NCBI RefSeq assembly: GCF_009867135.1
Contig: NZ_CP047226.1
Location: forward strand, 1,550,001 to 1,614,000
DNA: 64,000 bases
Origin: Moraxella osloensis
GTDB taxonomy: Bacteria; Pseudomonadota; Gammaproteobacteria; Pseudomonadales; Moraxellaceae
Reading direction: 5' to 3'
Positions 19,762 to 29,431 of this stretch are shown here, piece after piece (positions within the stretch are counted from its first letter, which is position 1; every line of letters begins with the position of its first letter). A program made the position numbers and the translations under genes. A model generated the notes under the pieces. The model was not told the origin of the DNA and ran no database searches. It saw only the letters and a program-made list of their open reading frames with translations.

Positions 19762-20756
19762 TTGAGACAAGGTCAACTCACCCAGCACTGGTTATCATAA
19801 AAAATGGCTGTCAGTCGCTCGTTACTGACTTACAGCCACTATCACCTTCAAATCCACTCAACCATACCGAGCTTTGGTATGGGGTATGGCATTCAACTCA
19901 CTCCCCGCCTACTGCCGTTGTCGTTAAACAATTACTACCTCACTTTAATGCAACCAATCTCGCCCATTTTGAGCAGGAAATTAACGCCCTTCATCATTGC
20001 CAAAGCCTAGCGATTGACAGTACCCATGCGACAAGCGGCATTCCCACGCTGTATGCTTCAAACCTTCTACCTGATACCCTCATCTTTGACCAACAGCAGC
20101 CGCAGCAATCTGTTAGTCCCTGTCTAGTCATGTCGTATCATCCAGGCGAGACGTTAAAATCCTTGCTGTATGCACATGCTAAATTGCCAATACTCAGTCT
20201 TCCGCAAAAAATGACCATTTTTTTACATAGTTGCCAAGTGGTCAACCGTTTACATCAATTTGGGCTGATGCATTTGGATCTCAAACCCGCCAACTTTATT
20301 GTAAAACCCAATCTTGAAGTGGTGTTAATTGATTTTGGTCTGAGTGATTTTAGTTTTAGTGATATTGGTTTCAGTGATTTTGGTCTTAACGATGCTATGG
20401 GAAAAAATGCCTCACTCAACTGCAAAAATTACACCGCTGGTACGCCTGCCTACATGAGTCCTGAGCAATTCACAGGACAGCCTGTTGATAAGTTTAGCGA
20501 CTACTATAGCTTGGGGGTGGTATGGTACGAATTATTAATGAGGTGTCTGCCTTTTATGGCAGATGATTATCCTGGTTGGGCAATCGCGCATTGCCAACAG
20601 CCCGTGCCTTTTTTATGCCCAAATCCTCAGCTATCAGAATTTGCTTGCCAAGCTTGCCAGCCTTTTATCGACAAGCTGCTGGCAAAACGCGTGGAAAATC
20701 GTATTAATGACTTGGCAAATATTATCAATGCGCTAAAAATTTTACTTAACCAATAA
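19758..20756 (+). CDS. Ser/Thr protein kinase-like protein, translationally coupled to ntrC
   Basis: A 332-residue protein with a Hanks-type kinase core. The likely ATP-binding Lys57 lies in AVVVKQLL, and a C-helix Glu in FEQEINAL. The catalytic loop is HLDLKPANFIV (172-182, HLD for the usual HRD), followed by DFG (192-194) and an APE-like GTPAYMSPEQ (228-237). The activation segment holds an odd run of short imperfect repeats around FSDIGFSDFG (about 195-212). No glycine-rich loop of standard form is obvious, and no transmembrane or sensor domain follows. The start ATG overlaps the ntrC stop as ATGA, so translation is probably coupled. Lack of the HRD arginine suggests no conventional activation-loop control. 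Activity is likely but unproven. Confidence 0.85.
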   Translation: MIETRSTHPALVIIKNGCQSLVTDLQPLSPSNPLNHTELWYGVWHSTHSPPTAVVVKQLLPHFNATNLAHFEQEINALHHCQSLAIDSTHATSGIPTLYASNLLPDTLIFDQQQPQQSVSPCLVMSYHPGETLKSLLYAHAKLPILSLPQKMTIFLHSCQVVNRLHQFGLMHLDLKPANFIVKPNLEVVLIDFGLSDFSFSDIGFSDFGLNDAMGKNASLNCKNYTAGTPAYMSPEQFTGQPVDKFSDYYSLGVVWYELLMRCLPFMADDYPGWAIAHCQQPVPFLCPNPQLSEFACQACQPFIDKLLAKRVENRINDLANIINALKILLNQ

Positions 20757-20783
20757 AAAAATGCGATTTTTTTAAAAAACCCC

Positions 20784-20811
20784 TTGCCAAAGCGAAATTT
20801 TTCTATATAAT
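20784..20811 (+). promoter_or_regulatory. Promoter of tRNA-Leu(UAG)
   Basis: TTGCCA, a 16-bp spacer and TATAAT, ending 56 bp before the mature tRNA. It is a near-consensus sigma-70 site. Confidence 0.8.
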
Positions 20812-20867
20812 AGCCAACCACAAAGACACTGATACAAATATTGAGTCAACACTTTGAGGCAACTCAT

Positions 20868-20952
20868 GGGGCTGTGGCGAAATTGGTAGACGCACTGGAT
20901 TTAGGTTCCAGCGCCGCGAGGTGTAAGAGTTCGAGTCTCTTCAGCCCCACCA
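20868..20952 (+). tRNA. tRNA-Leu (anticodon UAG)
   Basis: An 85-nt class II tRNA reading CUA. The acceptor GGGGCTG pairs with CAGCCCC, the anticodon stem CTGGA/TCCAG encloses TTTAGGT, there is a short variable arm, the T loop is GTTCGAGTC, and CCA is encoded. Confidence 0.97.
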
Positions 20953-20975
20953 CTCAAATCGGTATTAGTTAAATT

Positions 20976-20999
20976 AACCTGCTTCTTGCAGGTTTTTTT
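20976..20999 (+). terminator. Terminator of tRNA-Leu(UAG)
   Basis: The stem AACCTGC / GCAGGTT with a 5-nt loop is followed by seven Ts. Confidence 0.92.
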
Positions 21000-21211
21000 A
21001 TGCCTAAAATTCCTGTCTATCTTATCTCACCATTGCTTACTGGCTTACTGTTAGCCAGTGTGTTGCTTACTGTGTTGCTAAAAAATTTTTAACTGATTGC
21101 CAACTATACTTTTTAGCTTGCATCTAGTATTAACTGCCCCATCTCTATAGTTAGCTTGTTTACTGCTAACTATGTTAATTTTTCTACTGCCTTTTATAAG
21201 CCTATATTCCT

Positions 21212-22363
21212 ATGAAAATTTTACAATCGCCCTATTATCAACCGCGAAAGCTGCTCAGCGCCTCCTCTGAGCCGCCCTATACCGTTCAACTCATTGAAGA
21301 CAACCTCCAATACGCTAGCAAATATAACCCTTTTGAGTCGCTACTCGATGATATTTTCCCTGGGGTGCATGTTGGCAACCATGATATGGTGATTCGTAAA
21401 GAGCAGCTCAAAGATTTTGAACGTTGTACCGATTTTACCACCGTCGCCTATTCGCATAAAAATAATACATTGTATGAGCGTGAAGCTTGTTATTTTCATC
21501 CCAAATATGAAGTGTTCATGCTCACCAACGAAGATTTGTCCAATGACTATGACGAATACATCTTTGAATCAGGTCTGTTAAAAGTCGTCAGTATTTACTA
21601 TATTTCGACCAATCCGCATTCGGCGGCGAGTGTCAAAAACGTGTTTGATGAATACTTGCAAAAGTATGTATCGCAAGAGGCTAAAGTATCGATTTTACTC
21701 AAAGAAGTCCATGGTTTTGTGTTTAAAACCCATCGCATAAAGCCATTTCCCATCAATTTAGATACCATGTATCACGAGGATTTTCTGCCCGTGCATCAGC
21801 ATATCAAAGAGTCACTCAATCATGATGGTAAAGGCGTGGTACTGCTGCATGGCGTGGCGGGCTCAGGTAAAACTAACTATATCAAATGGCTAACCAGCCA
21901 AGTGCCCAATAAAAAATTTATCTTTGTACCCACTACCATGATTGGGTATTTGACCAACCCTGAATTTATGTCACTATTGGTGGATAACAAAAACTCGGTA
22001 TTAGTGCTTGAAGACTGTGAAAATTACATTGCCGAGCGTAGCATTGATAACGCCAATACCGATGTGGTATCAGCGATTTTGAACATTGCTGATGGTATGC
22101 TGTCGGATGTGTTGGAGTGCCAGTTTATCTGTACCTTTAACTCAGATATCTCAAAAATTGACCCTGCGCTGCTGCGTAAAGGTCGATTGATAGCTGAGTA
22201 TAAATTCAAAGAACTGTCCGTTGAAAAATCCAACGCGTTTTTGGCATCCATTGATAAAGCTATCACCGTCAATAAACCGCACTCATTGGCAGAATTAACC
22301 AACATGGATCATCTGTCCTATCGAGAGAAACAAGCAGAAAAACCCAAATTCGGTTTTGTATAG
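21212..22363 (+). CDS. Orphan AAA-family ATPase
   Basis: A 383-residue protein with an uncharacterised N-terminal half (1-200) and a C-terminal AAA core. The core has Walker A GVAGSGKT (214-221), a Walker B-like VLVLEDCE (263-270), a sensor-1 Asn in FICTFNSD (310), and a downstream LLRKGRL whose Arg is in the arginine-finger position. The pattern resembles BCS1/ClpX-type single-ring remodelling ATPases, but the N-domain matches nothing I recognise and should define the substrate. It stands alone between tRNA-Leu and the convergent clpA, with a bidirectional terminator behind it. Function unknown. Confidence 0.8.
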   Translation: MKILQSPYYQPRKLLSASSEPPYTVQLIEDNLQYASKYNPFESLLDDIFPGVHVGNHDMVIRKEQLKDFERCTDFTTVAYSHKNNTLYEREACYFHPKYEVFMLTNEDLSNDYDEYIFESGLLKVVSIYYISTNPHSAASVKNVFDEYLQKYVSQEAKVSILLKEVHGFVFKTHRIKPFPINLDTMYHEDFLPVHQHIKESLNHDGKGVVLLHGVAGSGKTNYIKWLTSQVPNKKFIFVPTTMIGYLTNPEFMSLLVDNKNSVLVLEDCENYIAERSIDNANTDVVSAILNIADGMLSDVLECQFICTFNSDISKIDPALLRKGRLIAEYKFKELSVEKSNAFLASIDKAITVNKPHSLAELTNMDHLSYREKQAEKPKFGFV

Positions 22364-22371
22364 TTATTAAG

Positions 22372-22449
22372 CCTAATCATTAATTATAATCATTAACTAT
22401 AATTATTAGCGATAGTCATTAAGTATAGTCATTACCTATAATCATCAGC
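22372..22449. repeat. Six tandem copies of a degenerate 13-bp unit
   Basis: Six consecutive 13-mers of the type TATAATCATTAAC fill 78 bp between the ATPase stop and the terminator. Each differs from its neighbours by one to four bases, but the period is kept exactly. Confidence 0.9.
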
Positions 22450-22452
22450 CAT

Positions 22453-22483
22453 AAAAAAAGGAGCGCAATTGGCTCCTTTTTTT
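22453..22483. terminator. Bidirectional terminator between the AAA ATPase gene and clpA
   Basis: A7-GGAGC, a 7-nt loop and GCTCC-T7, symmetric, serving the two convergent genes. Confidence 0.92.
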
Positions 22484-22508
22484 ATACTAGACATTACTAA
22501 ACCTAGAC

Positions 22509-24968
22509 CTAGACATTGTCAATTTGCTTTTCATCAATGGGCACAAGCTCAATCGCTGTTTTATCTGCATTCATACGAATCGAAACCGTGCCGCCATTCA
22601 CCAAATCACCAAATAATATTTGCTCTGCCAATGGTTTTTTGATTTCATCTTGAATCAAGCGGTTCATTGGGCGTGCACCCATGAGACGATCGTAGCCTTT
22701 TTCTGCCAGATAATTTCTGACCTCATCATCAATTTCAAGCACCACTTTCTTGTCATCGAGCTGGGCTTGCAGCTCAACCAAGAATTTATCAACCACAGAT
22801 ACAATGACATTTTGATCCAATGGGTTAAATTGAATGATGGCATCCAAACGATTGCGAAACTCTGGGGTAAACATCCGTTTCATCGCTTCACTATTGTCGC
22901 GGCTATGGTCTTGTTTGGTAAAGCCCATGCTGTTGCGACTGATGCTATCAGCGCCGACGTTGGTGGTCATAATCAGTATCACTTGTTTAAAGCTTGATGT
23001 GCGACCGTTATTGTCGGTGAGCGAGCCATGATCCATCACTTGGAGCAGCAAGTTAAATACGTCAGGATGGGCTTTTTCAATCTCATCTAGCAATAGCACA
23101 CAATGCGGGAATTGATTGATTTTCTCGGTTAATAAACCACCCTGATCAAAGCCCACATAGCCTGGCGGTGCCCCAATCAAGCGGGACGCTGTATGTGCTT
23201 CCATATACTCAGACATATCAAAACGAACCAGTTCAATGCCTAATAAATTCGCTAACTGACGACTGACTTCAGTTTTACCGACACCGGTAGGACCTGCAAA
23301 CATAAACGAACCAATCGGTTTATCATCTGGTTTTAAACCTGCGCGGGACAACTTGATGGCATCTGCCAAGTTTTTAATGGCTTCATCTTGACCAAACACC
23401 AGATGTTTTAGGTTGCTTTCAAGATTTTGCAGCACCGATTTGTCATCCGTTGAGACGGATTTTGGTGGAATGCGCGCAATTTTTGAGATAATGTATTCAA
23501 TTTGCGGGACATCAATCACCACTTGTCCGCCCTGTTGTGCCGCGTCAATCACTTGATTATCTGCTTCGCTTAACATAGCTTCAGGTTCGACAACACCATC
23601 CGCTGCATGGCTAACATCTAAGTCATCGACAAGTGCGTCTTCATCCACCACAGGCTGATTTGATAGCTTGTCATTTGCAACGGCATCAATGGATTGATTG
23701 CTGTCCACACCAGATTCAACATGATTTTCGGCTTGTTTTTGCAGGCGAACAAATGCACCCGCTTCATCAATCACATCAATGGCTTTGTCAGGCAAAAAAC
23801 GTTCGTGAATGTGTTTTACCGCTAGATTCACGGCACTTTGTAGTGCCTGGTCGGTATAGCTTACGTTATGGAATTTCTCATATTGTTTTTTCAGACCGCG
23901 TAGAATATCAATCGTTTCATCAATCGATGGCTCGTTGACATCAACTTTTTGGAAACGACGACTTAAGGCATGGTCTTTTTCAAACACTTGGCGGTATTCG
24001 GTAAAGGTGGTTGAGCCGATACAACGCAGCTCACCGGATGCCAACGCAGGTTTGATTAAATTTGACACATCCATATTACTGCTCATCGATGAGCCTGCGC
24101 CAATAATCATATGGATTTCATCAATAAATAAAATCGCATTGGGCTTGGCTTTTAAAGCATCTAGGAGCGCTTTCATCCGTTTTTCAAAATCACCGCGGTA
24201 TTTTGTACCGGCAATCAGCGCACCAATATCTAAACTATACACCACACAGCCTGATAATGGTTTTGGTGCTTTGTCATTGACGATCAGCCATGCCAAGCCT
24301 TCCGCAATCGACGTTTTACCCACCCCTGGGTCACCCACCAGTAGTGGATTATTTTTGCGGCGGCGGCATAAAATCTGCGCGGTACGCTCGATTTCTGCTT
24401 GGCGACCAATTAACGGATCGGTGCCACCCGTAGAGGCTTTTTGATTGAGATTAACGGTAAATTCAGTCAATGGGTCTTTATTGGCTTTTTCACCCGTTTC
24501 TTCAGTTTCAACACTGGTTAATTTGTCGCGCACTTTTTTGTCTTGACCATGCGATAAGTACTGGGTCAACTCAAGCCGCGTAACCCCTTGTTTTTTAAGC
24601 AAGTACACCGCGTAGGTGTCATGCTCTGAGAACATAGACACTAGCAAATCTGAGCCTTCCACCAAACGGCTGCTGGCAACCGATTGCACATGAAAAATCG
24701 CCCGCTGCAAGATACGGTCAAAACTGCGCGTTGGTTGTGGCGAGTAATCTTCGTTGATATCGACCGTTGGGGTATGTTCATCAATATACTGGGTCAAATC
24801 TTTGCCAAGCTGATCCACATTGACTGCACAAGCCACCAAGGCTTCTACCGCATTTTCATTTTCTAACAGTGCCAATAGCAAATGCTCGACCGTTAAATAT
24901 TCATGTGCACGCTGTTTTGCGAGTGTCACTACCAACCGCAACGTGCTTTGTAATTCTAAACTTAACAT
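22509..24968 (-). CDS. clpA: ATP-dependent Clp protease ATPase subunit ClpA
   Basis: Hsp100 unfoldase feeding ClpP, adapted by ClpS. The N-domain repeats (about 1-145) are followed by D1 with Walker A VGDPGVGKT and Walker B ILFIDEIHM, then D2 with GPTGVGKT and VLLLDEIEKAHPDV. The ClpP-binding region precedes RLMGARPMNRLIQDEIKKPLA. At 819 residues it exceeds E. coli ClpA (758). The excess is an acidic, low-complexity insert of about 65 residues (about 415-485) at the D1-D2 junction, between FVRLQKQ and VIDVPQIEYIISKIARIP. AAGGA lies 7 nt before the ATG. It is downstream of clpS on the same strand but separated by 500 bp. Confidence 0.96.
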   Translation of the reverse strand: MLSLELQSTLRLVVTLAKQRAHEYLTVEHLLLALLENENAVEALVACAVNVDQLGKDLTQYIDEHTPTVDINEDYSPQPTRSFDRILQRAIFHVQSVASSRLVEGSDLLVSMFSEHDTYAVYLLKKQGVTRLELTQYLSHGQDKKVRDKLTSVETEETGEKANKDPLTEFTVNLNQKASTGGTDPLIGRQAEIERTAQILCRRRKNNPLLVGDPGVGKTSIAEGLAWLIVNDKAPKPLSGCVVYSLDIGALIAGTKYRGDFEKRMKALLDALKAKPNAILFIDEIHMIIGAGSSMSSNMDVSNLIKPALASGELRCIGSTTFTEYRQVFEKDHALSRRFQKVDVNEPSIDETIDILRGLKKQYEKFHNVSYTDQALQSAVNLAVKHIHERFLPDKAIDVIDEAGAFVRLQKQAENHVESGVDSNQSIDAVANDKLSNQPVVDEDALVDDLDVSHAADGVVEPEAMLSEADNQVIDAAQQGGQVVIDVPQIEYIISKIARIPPKSVSTDDKSVLQNLESNLKHLVFGQDEAIKNLADAIKLSRAGLKPDDKPIGSFMFAGPTGVGKTEVSRQLANLLGIELVRFDMSEYMEAHTASRLIGAPPGYVGFDQGGLLTEKINQFPHCVLLLDEIEKAHPDVFNLLLQVMDHGSLTDNNGRTSSFKQVILIMTTNVGADSISRNSMGFTKQDHSRDNSEAMKRMFTPEFRNRLDAIIQFNPLDQNVIVSVVDKFLVELQAQLDDKKVVLEIDDEVRNYLAEKGYDRLMGARPMNRLIQDEIKKPLAEQILFGDLVNGGTVSIRMNADKTAIELVPIDEKQIDNV

Positions 24969-25468
24969 AAGATGTCCTTAATACTTGTCACCGACGGTTT
25001 TTGATTTTGCCCTACTTGAAAAATCATGCGTTATCTAATTGATTGGTTTGATGTCGTTATAGGTGTTGATGGTTATTTGCGTTGATGTTTTCTCAAGTTT
25101 CATTTGCCGTCACCTCAGCACCAAATATCCTGTTGATATCTGGCTAATAACGCTTAGTTCGGTTAAAAGGAAGTAAAAATGAAAGATGACAAAATGGGAA
25201 AAATCAAAATCATTACGTTTAATATAATGACATTGCTAATAAATTCAAGTGATAAAACGTAGTTAATGGCAGGTTTTAAAATGGCAAAAAATTTTAATGG
25301 TAAATAAAAAATTCAATAGTGAATAAAGAATATAAAGACGGTACCATTAAAAATACAGTAGAAGAAGATTAAGATAATAGGCTAAGAAACATTGATAAAC
25401 AAAATTAAGAAATTAGGCTGAGCGACAAGGTTAAAAGCTTAAGCAAAAGGTTAAATAGCAAACTGCCA
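24969..25468. other. 500-bp gene-free clpS-clpA spacer
   Basis: No gene is seen on either strand. The region is AT-rich, and the plus strand is purine-rich from about 25290 to 25440. It must contain the clpA promoter, but no near-consensus site stands out. Imperfect copies of AAGGTTAAA occur near 25430 and 25447. Confidence 0.5.
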
Positions 25469-25954
25469 CTAACCTTGTGGTTCGATTTGACTCAGTAACG
25501 GATAGCCTGCCTGACGCGCTTCACGGTTAACGGCTTGGGCTTTGGTTTCTGCGATGTCTTTAGGGTATATACCGGCAATTCCTTTGCCTTGTTGATGAAT
25601 GGCAAGCATAATACTAATAGCCGAATCTAGCGAATGTTTAAAATGATTTTGTAAAACATCCACCACAAATTCCATTGGCGTATAGTCATCGTTATACATG
25701 ACCACCGCATACATCTGTGGTTTTTTCAGTTCAGGATCGGCCAATAGCACATCTTCGACGGGGTCGGTATTTGGCTCGCCTTCTATGTCGGTCAAACGCG
25801 CTGGCAATGAATTTGGTGATTGGCTAGGTGGCTGTTTAGGGGACTGTTTAGGGAGTTGTGTTGGCAGCCATGCCGGTAGATGCCAATCCATATTCGTGGT
25901 GGTTGGCTGTGATACAACTGATTGACGAGAAAAATTAAGCGTTTGAAGCATCAT
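25469..25954 (-). CDS. clpS: ClpA adaptor protein ClpS with N-terminal extension
   Basis: N-end-rule adaptor delivering substrates to ClpAP. The core (about residues 72-155) shows YAVVMYNDDYTPMEFVVDVLQNHF, containing the ClpA/substrate contacts (NDDYTPMEFV), and the helix IMLAIHQQGKGIAGIYPKDIAETK. The product is 161 residues against 106 in E. coli. The extra 50-odd residues at the front include a Pro/Gln/Ser-rich stretch (LPTQLPKQSPKQPPSQSP). A later Met (residue 22) could be the real start but would still leave an extension. The neighbouring coiled-coil membrane gene ends 42 bp upstream on the same strand. Confidence 0.93.
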   Translation of the reverse strand: MMLQTLNFSRQSVVSQPTTTNMDWHLPAWLPTQLPKQSPKQPPSQSPNSLPARLTDIEGEPNTDPVEDVLLADPELKKPQMYAVVMYNDDYTPMEFVVDVLQNHFKHSLDSAISIMLAIHQQGKGIAGIYPKDIAETKAQAVNREARQAGYPLLSQIEPQG

Positions 25955-25996
25955 TAATTGAACATTTACCTAAAATTAGATTAAACATTGATTATA

Positions 25997-26869
25997 CTAC
26001 TTTGCAGCAGTCGTTGCGGCAGGTTTTTGCGTATTGGCTGTGCTTGCCACTGGCGTGCTATCGGTCGAACTTACAGGTCGTTTATCCGCTTCAGGCGTTT
26101 CTTCAAGCGTGTACGGCATGTTATCAATCGGCTGACCGAGTTGCCAATCATACACTTGCTCAGTTTTTTGGTTGCCGGCGGTTAATTCAAGTTTCACTTG
26201 TTTGGGTACAAAGTTTTTGGGCATCAAAAAACGCCCGCGAATTCTTGCAATCCCATGAATCGAGTAACTATTAGGTTGCAATGGTACTTCGACCATATTA
26301 ACTTCATCGAGCAAGGTCAATTTTGGTATCAGATTTTTTGGCTGATTTGACGGATCGACCATACCGATATCAAAGCGGTATTCATAGGCATTTTCTGGCA
26401 ACGGTGCGATTTTTGCCCCGATGACTTGTAAACTCATACCGCCTTTTTTGGCAAGCGACGTGGTTAAGAATTGCTGACCTTGTTCAAGCTGTAAGTTGGT
26501 GACTTTTAGATCTTGAATATCGGTACGCAGTGCTGATAGGTTCGCCAAGCTGATATCACGCTCTTGCTGCGCGGTGGTTAATTGGCTTTGCAACGTATCA
26601 GATTTTAGCTTTAATGATTTGATGTTTTCTGCTGAGATTTCAAGACCTGCGGCGGTTTTTTTCGCTTCTTCAGCAGCAAAGCTCAAGCCGCGATGATACC
26701 CAATGCGTTGACCTAACACCAGTGCAATGATGGCAACTAACAACAAACTAACCCCAAACGCAATCAACCACCCAGACACCTTGTTGGGCTGGGTAACATA
26801 GTTGCGTTGTGCTTCTGGCAAAGATTGAGAAGAGTTATTATCTTCGGGCAAATCCATAGAGATACTCAA
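25997..26869 (-). CDS. Single-pass membrane protein with coiled coil (DUF6776-like)
   Basis: A 290-residue protein. One transmembrane helix (about 33-53, GWLIAFGVSLLLVAIIALVLG) precedes a predicted coiled coil (about 65-130, KLKSDTLQSQLTTAQQERDI). A beta-rich periplasmic domain follows (about 140-245), then a Pro/Thr/Ala-rich tail. The architecture matches a conserved gammaproteobacterial family that I believe is DUF6776, often near bactofilin or cell-envelope genes; this attribution is from memory. It lies 42 bp upstream of clpS. Function unknown. Confidence 0.75.
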   Translation of the reverse strand: MSISMDLPEDNNSSQSLPEAQRNYVTQPNKVSGWLIAFGVSLLLVAIIALVLGQRIGYHRGLSFAAEEAKKTAAGLEISAENIKSLKLKSDTLQSQLTTAQQERDISLANLSALRTDIQDLKVTNLQLEQGQQFLTTSLAKKGGMSLQVIGAKIAPLPENAYEYRFDIGMVDPSNQPKNLIPKLTLLDEVNMVEVPLQPNSYSIHGIARIRGRFLMPKNFVPKQVKLELTAGNQKTEQVYDWQLGQPIDNMPYTLEETPEADKRPVSSTDSTPVASTANTQKPAATTAAK

Positions 26870-27147
26870 ATTGAAAAACGATCAAAACATGGATAATCAC
26901 AGTACTGATGATAGCTCAAAAAGGGTTGATGAATATGACATCCATTAAAGCGAACCCCATTATAAACAAAAATTATGATGAATTCAGCTAAATTTATTGA
27001 CTGAAAAAATAATAAAGTTAGCCCATTTCATCATAGCGTCATATTTTTTTTGGCTAGAAAGAATAAAGCAATGCTTGTTATGGCATTAACATTTTTAAAT
27101 AGGCTGACCATAAATAGCTTAAGAAAACCACTTATTAAAGAAATAAC

Positions 27148-28215
27148 TTAAGGCACGACGGCAACCAACGCCAACCCTGTTTGCTCTGCAAGCCCAAACA
27201 TCACGTTCATATTTTGCACGGCTTGTCCTGCCGCACCTTTGACCAAATTATCTTGTACCACCAAAATCGTCGCCATCGGGCTATTTTCTAGTGTTTGCAC
27301 CGCAATTCTTAAATAGTTGCTACCCCGTACACTACGGGTATCTGGGTACATACCTTTTGGCATGACGTCTACAAAATATTCGTTTTGATAGCTGGTTTCA
27401 TATAAAGAGTGTAAATCTAACGCTTGACCCGCCGCCGTCAAGCGAACATGAATCGTGGTAAACATACCGCGAATCATGGGTACTAAATGGGGTACAAAGC
27501 GGATATCATGCGACTGAAAGCGTTTGCTTTGACCCAATATTTGGTCAATCCCTTGGCTAATCTCTGGAGCGTGACGATGACCTGCCACGCCATAGGCGCT
27601 AAAACTATCCGATGTCTCGCTAAATAACAAATTCATTTTGGCTTGGCGACCTGCACCTGAGACGCCTGATTTGGCATCAATAATAATCCAAGGCTCAATC
27701 AATGCCTGCTGCTGGCTGTTTTGGGCGTCGATTAGTGGTTTTAATCCCAAAATCGCCGTGGTGGGATAACAACCTGGGTTGCCAATGACCTTGGCTTTGG
27801 CAATGGCATCACGATTGACTTCGGGTAACCCATACACAGCTTCTTTTAAAATATCGGGGCAAGTATGTTCAAGTTTATACCAAGTTTCAAAATCTTGTAG
27901 CGACTGCAAACGAAAATCTGCCGCCAAATCGATGACTTTAGTGCCATTTTCGGTTAAAAATTTGGCATGCTTCATGGCAACGCCGTGGGGCGTAGCAAAG
28001 AATACCACATCACATGCGGCTAATTTTTTTTCATCCAAATCCGAAAACGTTAAATCGGTCACGCCCCGCAAACTTGGAAACATATCATCGACGCGCCTGC
28101 CCGCTTCTGAGCGCGATGTCAGCATCGTCACTTGTGCCTGTGGATGACGACTCAATAGTCGAATTAGCTCTACGCCAGTGTAGCCTGTGCCACCGACAAT
28201 ACCTACTTTGATCAT
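27148..28215 (-). CDS. argC: N-acetyl-gamma-glutamyl-phosphate reductase
   Basis: Third step of arginine biosynthesis, reducing N-acetylglutamyl-phosphate with NADPH. The 355-residue protein begins with the Rossmann motif [18 protein letters not shown]. It carries the catalytic cysteine in [15 protein letters not shown] and the conserved [11 protein letters not shown] and GMFTTIHVR segments. It begins 21 bp after the hemE stop on the same strand, suggesting co-transcription. The spacer on its 3' side (26870-27147) has no gene, and no clear terminator was found. Confidence 0.97.
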   Translation of the reverse strand: MIKVGIVGGTGYTGVELIRLLSRHPQAQVTMLTSRSEAGRRVDDMFPSLRGVTDLTFSDLDEKKLAACDVVFFATPHGVAMKHAKFLTENGTKVIDLAADFRLQSLQDFETWYKLEHTCPDILKEAVYGLPEVNRDAIAKAKVIGNPGCYPTTAILGLKPLIDAQNSQQQALIEPWIIIDAKSGVSGAGRQAKMNLLFSETSDSFSAYGVAGHRHAPEISQGIDQILGQSKRFQSHDIRFVPHLVPMIRGMFTTIHVRLTAAGQALDLHSLYETSYQNEYFVDVMPKGMYPDTRSVRGSNYLRIAVQTLENSPMATILVVQDNLVKGAAGQAVQNMNVMFGLAEQTGLALVAVVP

Positions 28216-28236
28216 GGTCGTCTCCTGATGTTGGTA

Positions 28237-29346
28237 TTAAAGTTTATATTCATGCACCGCATCAATAAAAGCTTTGGCATGGTCAGGATTAACCCATTGG
28301 TTAATACCGTGACCTAAGTTTGCTATATAGCCTGTTTTATCACCGAGGCTGTAGGCGTCCTGTAACATCAAATGCGTCTGCTGGCGAATATGCTCAGGCG
28401 ATGCAAATAATGTCGCGGGGTCAAGATTACCTTGCAGCGCGATGCCTGTATGCAGCTTTTTATGCAATTTGGTCAATTCTTTTTGCTGTTCAAAGACGAT
28501 GCTGCGCGCTCTATCCAGTGGCATCGTCCAATCAAGTCCTAGCGCATCGGCGCCACTGTGGCATTGGGTATCTAACCACAATCCGCCACCTTTGGTAAAC
28601 AGTACCACAGGTACTTCTGGGTATGTTGCTTTGATCGCCGCGACAATTTTAGTGTTGTAATGGTGCGAGAATTCAACAAATTGGCGATGCGCCAATGCCC
28701 CACCCCAACTATCAAAAATTTGTACTAACTGCGCCCCCGCTGCTATTTGCGCTAGCAAATAATCAATCACAGCATCGGTGATTTTAGTGAGCAGCGCATG
28801 CAAGGTGTCAGGTTCACCATACAACATGGCTTTGGCATAGCGGTATTCTTTAGAACTACCGCCTTCAATCATATAGGTCGCCAACGTCCACGGACTACCC
28901 GAGAAGCCAAATAATGGCGCACGACCTGCCAGCGCATGACGAATACTGGTCACCGCTTTCATCACATAGTCGAGTGCATCTGCCATTGCGACGGTTGGCA
29001 AGGCTTCAACCTCTGCCATGCTTCTGACAGTTTTGTGAAATTTTGGACCTTCCCCTGCTTCAAAATACAGACCCAAACCGAGCGCATCAGGAATGGTTAA
29101 AATATCACTAAACAAAATCGCCGCATCCAACTCAAAACGGCGAAATGGCTGAATGGTGACTTCCGTCGCCAAATCAGTATTTTTGCAAAGCGATAGAAAA
29201 TCACCGGCTTGGGCGCGGGTTTTTTTATACTCAGGCAAATACCGACCGGCTTGTCGCATCATCCACACAGGGGTCACATCCACTGATTCAAAACGCATGG
29301 CTCTCAAAATGCGGTCATTTTTTAACATCGGAAAATTATGGGTCAT
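28237..29346 (-). CDS. hemE: Uroporphyrinogen decarboxylase
   Basis: Heme-pathway enzyme converting uroporphyrinogen III to coproporphyrinogen III. The 369-residue length is typical. It shows the N-terminal signature [19 protein letters not shown], the catalytic-site Asp segment [20 protein letters not shown], and the second signature [16 protein letters not shown]. Upstream of argC, probably the same transcript. The start ATG lies a few codons before the conserved LKNDRILRA. Confidence 0.98.
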   Translation of the reverse strand: MTHNFPMLKNDRILRAMRFESVDVTPVWMMRQAGRYLPEYKKTRAQAGDFLSLCKNTDLATEVTIQPFRRFELDAAILFSDILTIPDALGLGLYFEAGEGPKFHKTVRSMAEVEALPTVAMADALDYVMKAVTSIRHALAGRAPLFGFSGSPWTLATYMIEGGSSKEYRYAKAMLYGEPDTLHALLTKITDAVIDYLLAQIAAGAQLVQIFDSWGGALAHRQFVEFSHHYNTKIVAAIKATYPEVPVVLFTKGGGLWLDTQCHSGADALGLDWTMPLDRARSIVFEQQKELTKLHKKLHTGIALQGNLDPATLFASPEHIRQQTHLMLQDAYSLGDKTGYIANLGHGINQWVNPDHAKAFIDAVHEYKL

Positions 29347-29431
29347 GTCATTGCCTTCAAAAATACTATTGGGTAAAAAAATATTAAATCAGTCTAAAAG
29401 TAGTTAAATTTCAATCAAAAATTGTCAAAAA

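Noticed and set aside
21000-21092. 30-codon hydrophobic ORF (MPKIPVYLISPLL...) after the tRNA-Leu terminator
   Set aside because: It starts within the T run of the terminator, has only a weak AGG upstream, and shows no homology I recognise. Probably chance.
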